Origin: Anseranas semipalmata
Taxonomy: Eukaryota > Chordata > Aves > Anseriformes > Anseranatidae
Assembly: GCA_013399115.1 (NCBI GenBank)
Contig: VXAA01006093.1
Location: 616,637 to 680,636, forward strand
Direction of reading: 5' to 3'
Length of the DNA stretch: 64,000 nucleotides
The translations under genes were made by a program, and so were the position numbers. This document shows, piece by piece, positions 57,534 through 64,000 of the stretch. The notes under the pieces were generated by a model. It had not been told where the DNA came from. It searched no databases and was given only the letters and a program-made list of their open reading frames with translations. Every line of letters starts with the position of its first letter. Position 1 is the stretch's first letter.

Positions 57534-59089
57534 AATCTTCAGGCTAAGGGAGAGGACAGCTTCTGCCATCATACTAAAATTTTATATTATGAGTGAACTA
57601 TATTCAAAAAGGCTTCTGTCAGTTCCAAGAGTTATTTGGCTTGCTGCATGCCATTTTATGACCAGTTAACACTACAGGAAGTGAAATCAGAGGATAATAA
57701 TTATCCACTCTCGTTTTAAAATCTGCAAATCAAAAGATCACAAGAGGAAGCAAAAGCTCCAAGCGTACACACAGAGTGTGACAGAGGCTCTGTTGTATTA
57801 CTGCTTGGCAGGGCTCAAGGACTAAGCTTCTATAGGAACTCAGACTTACGGACAAACAATGCAGAAAAAAGCTGACAAAAGAGCTTTTGAATAGTGACTG
57901 CATAAGCATTTAGGATATTGCAATTATGAATAATGTCCATTTACATTTTGTATTGAGATTTCATTGAATTCAGGAATTTAGGTCTTCAACAGAACTGAAA
58001 GACCATAACAGAATTAATGCTTCCTACAAAATATTTTTGACTAAAAGAAAAGCTACAAGAAAAGAATAAGAAAATTCCTGGTTTTGACATTGATATATGA
58101 CCCTTATTTTACCTTGCACCATTTTTTTTCCTTTTTATTGAGATTTCTGTCACAGTTCAAATCATTTAAGGGTTCCATAAGTGAAAGCTTCAGTATTGTT
58201 ATAAATCTCAAAGTTTTATAAACAAATTCAAGCTAATGCTTAATAAAATTACTACTAGCAGAAAACATTTAACATTTACCTATGTCTTTTTTCACTGTGC
58301 TAACTCACTCTAAAACGTGTTTTATGCAAAAGGTAGTCAGACAGTAATATTGTTCAGCAACAAAATGAAAGGGAAATGGGCCTATTATCTTTTTAATACT
58401 TTCCTTCATTAGAAAACTCTTTTCTGCATACCCTGTAATTACTGGAAGGTGCTGTATTTAATATTTTGTTTGGCACTTTGGATGTGTAGATAATTAGTCT
58501 GCAGAATGTGCTAGAAGTGCTAAGCCAGTAGACTATCCACAAAATGTATATTCTATCTTGAATTGGCAGCAAATGTTGGAAAAAATATTTTAAACCAATG
58601 CTATACTTGCAGTATATCCCTGTTAATTGTAGTTGCTACTAGTTTTGTCTGAAAAAGTTCTTCCCCAAAAGACTTTAGAAAACTGGACAATGAAATGCAG
58701 CTACAGGACAGATTTCTCAAATAACCTGCTCACAAACTGAAATTTGCATGTATTCCAAGTCTCGAGTTGCCTTTTTATTGACCTAACAACTAAGTGAACA
58801 CTCATGTTTTACCATGTTCTTAGGCAAACGTCAGATGATCAGTTTACGTGGCAAAAACACAAGTAAGACTTTGCTGATGCAATCTTCTAAAAAGCAATAC
58901 TATAACTTGAGCAGAAATGAACCAATCAAAATCTAAATGCACATATCACATACTATAACTGAATTTTTTTTTTTACTGTTTTTACTACATTTTGCTATGC
59001 TTTGGTTTCTTGTGATCTCTATTTATGTCACTCATTTTGTATTGAGGAAACCTTACCTAGTATGTCACCCTAATCTCACTGTTTTGTAG

Positions 59090-59962
59090 TCGAGGGCTTC
59101 TTGTCTGTAATGGTTCAGGAAAAGGTATTTCTTCCATAAACTTGTCTAAACGTTATCCATACATCATTCTGCACCCTGGTTTTGCAGCAGGAATTTCCAC
59201 AGTTTACTGCATAACAAAGAAGTATTTCCTCATGTTTATTTTAAGTCCACCTGCGTTCATCTCATTGTTGACACCCACTTTTTCATTTATGAGGGCTGGC
59301 AAATAATCACTCTATGGCTGCTGCTGTGGAAGACTTCACAGATTTCTAGCATAACTTCTCCCTCAGGGAATCCTCTTCCAGGCTTAAGAATATTACTGTA
59401 AGTAATTACTTCTTTTATGAATGCTGTTTTACCATCTGGTCTTTGAAATTTATTTTACTGCTAGTTTTGTCAATATGGTCAAAATAGTCTATTCTACTCA
59501 AACTGATTTAAGCGGAAGTTTTGATAGTTTCCCATGAAGAAGAACTGCAGTGTTAGAACCTCCTGAAGGTCCTCCAAGATGAAAATGGGTTAGAAAAAGT
59601 AAGCCCAGTTTTTCTGCTATAGCTTTCTTTGAATAATTCTTTTACACCTTGTCCATCTGCTGACTTAGACTTTGGGCAGTGTTCCTGTGTTTGATAGATT
59701 TGAAATTTTTTTTTTTTTTTTAAAGTCTTCTGTACACTTATTTTTTGGCCCTCCTTATTCCATTTTCTTCTCCTTTAGCCTACCAGAGTTTACAGTCCTT
59801 TCCAATTTATGTATTTGGACAGGACTTTGATAAAGGAATTTTTTTTTTTTTTTTTTTAAAGCATACCTTTTGCCTTGCTTCTAATCACCTCCTTAGGTTG
59901 CCAATATACAAGCCTCTTTTCAGGTCTTTTGAGATCTTTGTTAGGAGTTTTTTTTTTTTTTT
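59090..59962 (-). mobile_element. ancient CR1-group LINE relic, antisense, cut by an assembly gap
   Basis: On the plus strand, TTTCCACAGTTTACTGCATA, AGAAGTATTTCCTCATGTTT and GGCTGGCAAATAATCACTCT match the antisense 3' part of an old amniote CR1-type LINE. Further on, TTTTACACCTTGTCCATCTG, AGAGTTTACAGTCCTTTCC and TTGCTTCTAATCACCTCCTT match an interior part. The bases between are poorly matched, so part may be deleted. It runs into Ns at 59963. Confidence 0.68.
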
Positions 59963-59992
59963 NNNNNNNNNNNNNNNNNNNNNNNNNNNNNN
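59963..59992. other. assembly gap of 30 N next to poly(T)
   Basis: Fourteen T precede the Ns. The ancient LINE relic runs directly into it. Confidence 0.97.
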
Positions 59993-62900
59993 ATTAAAAA
60001 AACATCATACTATAAGCTTACAGCAGTCTCCATGTTACCTGCAAACATGCTATTTTAACAGCTGTTCTGGTTTTCTACAAGGCTACATAAAACAGGTGAC
60101 TGCTGTCCACAGACTAAACTTCCAGAATCTATAGCAGTAATGAATTTGAAAAGCAATACTGTCAACCCAGAGCTACACCCAGAGAAAATATAAACCTTCC
60201 AACTGGACCTCAAAGTTTCAAGAGGCTCTTACTCTAACTATTGTAGTGAAGACTGAGATATATCTTGAGTCACTGTTAGCGACTGTTGTAAGCATCCATC
60301 TCACCTTAAGAAGTCACACAAAGATGAACATGCACAGTAGCTGACCAATTTTAAACCAGGCTACATTCATGAAATCACTCATGTCTTTGCAAGGTGATGA
60401 TGCAAATTAAGAACACATTTCTTACACTTCCATCCCATTTACAGCCTCCTTTAAACACAAAAATCAGCACCCTAACACTGATGAATAGCACCCCAATTGA
60501 CTACTCTCCTGCAGGACTGCAGGCAAGAAAAAGCATTGCAGTAAACTTCTGGAGACCTCTGAGGTTAGATAGCAAAAGCTACAGACACATTTATCTTTAA
60601 AGCTTCTGAAACAATGTGATTTTTTAAACTCCTTTTGTAATTCCGAGTTTCACATATCACAGTTCTCCTTATGATTTATCAGCCATTAACCTCCTTGCTT
60701 TTAACTTACCTGCCATAGGCATTTCATTTGTCGCTTAACTAAACTAATGCAATTTATTCCCTGTAGGCATAAAAACAAGAAAATCTGGGAATCAGTTACA
60801 TGCATGCTGAGCAGCCTAGTTCCATCTTCTCTCAACTGCATAAACAAAATTTTTTTCATTGTATGGCAACTACAATGTCATTTTCAAACAAAACTTCAGT
60901 AACTGCAAAAGTATATTCTTTTTTATCTTAAACCTAAGAGAAGCTGCTTACTGGTAAAAATCTGTCACCATGCTGAGTGATCCATTCACACAATCCTCTG
61001 TTGGGGTATGCTTATTCCACATTTTGGAGCTAAAGAACTGAAGCAGAATACTTCCAGTTAAAAGCACTACAAGCCAATAAACTCACACAGCTCTGCAGTT
61101 CCTAGAGAGCCATGAACCGACACAAAGGATTCTGACGCAAAGTATTTGTTACTGTACAGTAACCAGTTAATTCTTCTGTGAAGTAATAATCCATGTAGAT
61201 TCTTTCTAATTTTCTACAAGGAACAAGGATCTTTGATGAATTGCAGATGTAAAAAGCTGGCCAAACACTTCTGAACTTACCCTACTACATAATATCTTGT
61301 GAGACAATATTTAAAGAACATCACTGCCTCTGACCACAGACCTTGTTTATTCCCTTAAAACATTGATTTTCACAGAACAGCTGTAGGTGACTGAAATAGC
61401 AGATGAGCAGGTAGCTCTCATAGTATGTCAGGAATGTAAACAGAGGAGGATAAACAGGGAAGCTTTTTTTTTTCTTTTAAAATTTCATAGGGGAATGTTT
61501 TCTGCAGAAGTAAATCCTGCTCTTTCTTGTCTATTGGACAAGATGTATAAAACTGATGTATAACATGATAAGACTTGAACTGTACAGCCTGCATACACAA
61601 AAAGTTTTCACACAGGAAGTGTAACACATATACTACACTCACAGGCTACTTCTTCCAAAATGACAAACTGATTAAATCAGCATACCTGATTAAAGTGGCA
61701 ACATCTGTTGCCTAATGGCAACATATAATATTTGAGAGAACGGAGTCTCTGACTTTAGTAACTTGGTGAAACGGCTCAGATGTTCAAGAATCCCGAAGCA
61801 AGTATATACTAACAGGTTTATACAAAACCTGCTCCAGTGGTCACCTGAGAAAGCCTAAGCCACATACAATACATTTCCCAGGAGACAAGATCCTTAACTT
61901 CAAATGCATGTTCTTAGCTGCTCTTTGAAACTTCTTTGAAATGCTGTAATGAGGAGAATGACATGTAGATGGAAAGCATTTTGTCATAATCCTGAAGGCT
62001 CTTTTAAACTAAATCTAAAGCAGCCTAATAAGATAACTCTATGACCACCCAACTCATAGCAAAGACTGCATTAGTCTCAAAATTTCATCTGGAGATTAGG
62101 AAACCTTCTCTTCTGCCATCTACTTCTAAGTCAACCGGTTCCTGAACCTTTCAGAAAGAAGGTATTTATGAATGTTCTCATACACTGCTGAAATTACTAT
62201 TTTCAGCCAATGCAAATGGTTAAAAATGAAATATTTGTCATTGTTCCAAGGAATATAAAGTCTCCAGACACTAGCAATCATCATGAATCTTTGTTAATGA
62301 CCTGAATAACCATGTAAAACAGAGATAAAATTCATGAGAGAAGTATTTTGATGTCAAGTAATGACAAGGAATAATTCTGCAGGTCTTGGTGCCTTCAAGG
62401 GTTCAGGCTTATATTTCAAAAGCATTCTAAAAATGTGTTAAAGAGTACATTATGGAAATAAGTGGTAAGTGCAATAGAAGATTAAGTTATTTCTGCCAGT
62501 AAGGCCATTACAATGGGTCTACCAAAGAAATGTGTTTGAATGGTAAGCACCAGAAAATAACAGATTCTGGTAATTCTACCAGAAGACACCTTCTCAGCTA
62601 TGGACAAAGCTATCAGAACTAATTAGAAGAGTTTATGTAGAAGAGGCCAGAGAGAACAATTGATCCAAAACATTTCTGCATTTTAACATTAAAGAACCTA
62701 GAGTTTTATGACATTGCACAAGCATACTAGGAGAAAACTATCTGTCCTCCTGCCTATAGCTTTTTGTTCATGAGGGGAACTATCTGTAAGTTCATTCAAC
62801 ATGGCTCATCAGGCTTCTAAAATGGTAAACAAACTACCACAGGTACCAACTATTTTAAGATAGAACACTAACTTAAGTATTCTTTTCCTCCCAATCTTTC

Positions 62901-64000
62901 CCTCACAAAAACGAAGTCCTCTAATGAGCTGATTAGAAAAATGCTTTTGTGTGTGAGAGGATAAATCTCCCTCAATCTTAAGGAAAATAGGTATCTATAA
63001 GTACTAGAGATTTTCATTGAGCGGGCATCTATACACGCAGTCATTTCTCTTCTGAGGGCATTTTTCTGCCTATAAGACAGACTTCTACTGGTAAGAATAA
63101 GTGAGTCCCAAAAGTTGCATTTCAGATTTAGAGACAATAGGCTCAAAAAGCCCATTGGAAAAGATCAATATGACAATTTTGCAAGCTCAACTTTAGAACT
63201 AAGCAACAAGCTGTAGGCTTTTTTGGGTCATGAAATTATACATTTTAAGAGATTCTATATATAAAAACAACAACAAAAAAGACAGCTGTCAAAAAAAAAT
63301 TATCCTGTAGGTCTCATATTCCTTCCTTTGGTTAGCTCTTTGTGTAAAGCAACTAAAGGGTAATATTTGTTCCACATAAAGTTCCTGACTTTTCCTCAAT
63401 TGGGCCGATGATGCAAAAGCAAGACCAAGAGGATTTCATTTCCTCTTCTATAGCACAATAGAGGTACAGGTAACCAAATAAAAGTAATTTATTTTTGTCA
63501 CTGAAGGAAAAGACAGCTTTAAATAACACTCAGAAAAATAGAATGGTTTAGATTACAGGAGGAGAAAAGTTACCATTTGCTGATGAGAAGCCTTTATGCT
63601 GTTAGGCAGAATTAGTCTCCAAAGGAGGCTACATGAAACTAAAGGAAGTAGAACTCAATAAAAAGTGCACTAGCTGTTTCAAAAGACTTATTTCCCCATC
63701 AGATAAAAAGAAAACCAAAAAACCCTCCAGAAGAACAGCTAAAAAGTTTTCTTTTTCCTCTCAGAGCTAAAAAAAAGAACAGAACAGTAGTGATAATCTC
63801 ATAGCATTCAAAGCCACTGCTTTAAAAGACCAGGGAAGTGGTAAAGGCAAGACTTCCTTTATACCTTCTGCTGTTCTGATTTGGTGGAAAGAAGGCTTTG
63901 TAATTTAGAGAAGGACCAACAGCTGAGACCTGAGCACTGGCTCAGTAACAATCAGCTATTGAGAAATACTGCAGTATCAAACTGTCAGCTCAGTTTTCTT

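Larger units (their letters stand above)
51933..64000 (-). other. KNDC1 intron upstream of exon a, running off the window
   Basis: At least 12 kb. Scanned for the missing first half of KIND1 (a LxxILxLRxxxLxExExWALC-like exon and the following strand exon); none seen. It holds two CR1 relics (55503, 59090), a TA/TACA microsatellite at 57491-57533 and a gap at 59963-59992. Confidence 0.7.

Overview
The window is a 64 kb stretch of AT-rich vertebrate nuclear DNA, almost certainly from a bird. The organism call rests on several CR1 LINE tails of avian type, including ones ending in the 8-bp ATTCTGTG-like unit. It also rests on widely spaced GT-AG exons with long introns and on a protein closely resembling a known vertebrate gene. 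No prokaryotic, viral, rRNA, tRNA or CRISPR feature was seen. Species cannot be fixed from the sequence alone. Gene and repeat identifications come from remembered family sequences, not from a search.

One protein-coding gene dominates: KNDC1 (very-KIND, a brain Ras guanine-nucleotide exchange factor), on the minus strand. I could follow 26 consecutive coding exons from 51932 down to the stop codon at 14070, and the reading frame joins at every junction. They encode 1,813 residues: the C-terminal part of KIND domain 1, a long low-conservation linker (one 1,019-bp exon), the complete KIND domain 2 over five exons, a second linker (1,089-bp exon plus smaller ones), a predicted coiled coil, the RasGEF-N domain and the catalytic RasGEF domain. 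The 5' exons (start codon and first part of KIND1) are not in the window, so the intron above 51932 is longer than 12 kb. A likely 3' UTR runs to a polyadenylation signal at 11654-11659.

Layout: 1-11.6 kb is intergenic, with an ancient, heavily decayed antisense CR1-group LINE at about 6.7-8.1 kb and an unassigned open frame with a signal-peptide-like start at 10985-11308. 11.6-14.07 kb is the probable KNDC1 3' UTR. 14.07-23.5 kb holds the RasGEF, RasGEF-N and coiled-coil exons. 28.0-35.1 kb holds the second linker, with three CR1 pieces in one intron. 35.8-40.6 kb is KIND2. 40.6-48.6 kb is a repeat-poor 8 kb intron. 48.6-51.9 kb holds the first linker and KIND1. 51.9-64 kb is the first visible intron, with a recent antisense CR1 at 55.5-56.2 kb and an ancient one at 59.1-59.96 kb.

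I found no new multi-gene system. The observations most worth checking are a GC-AG intron in KNDC1, an exon whose 3' end and splice donor appear replaced by a homopolymer with an ambiguous base, an overlapping donor pair that would introduce a stop codon, and the two ancient LINE relics.
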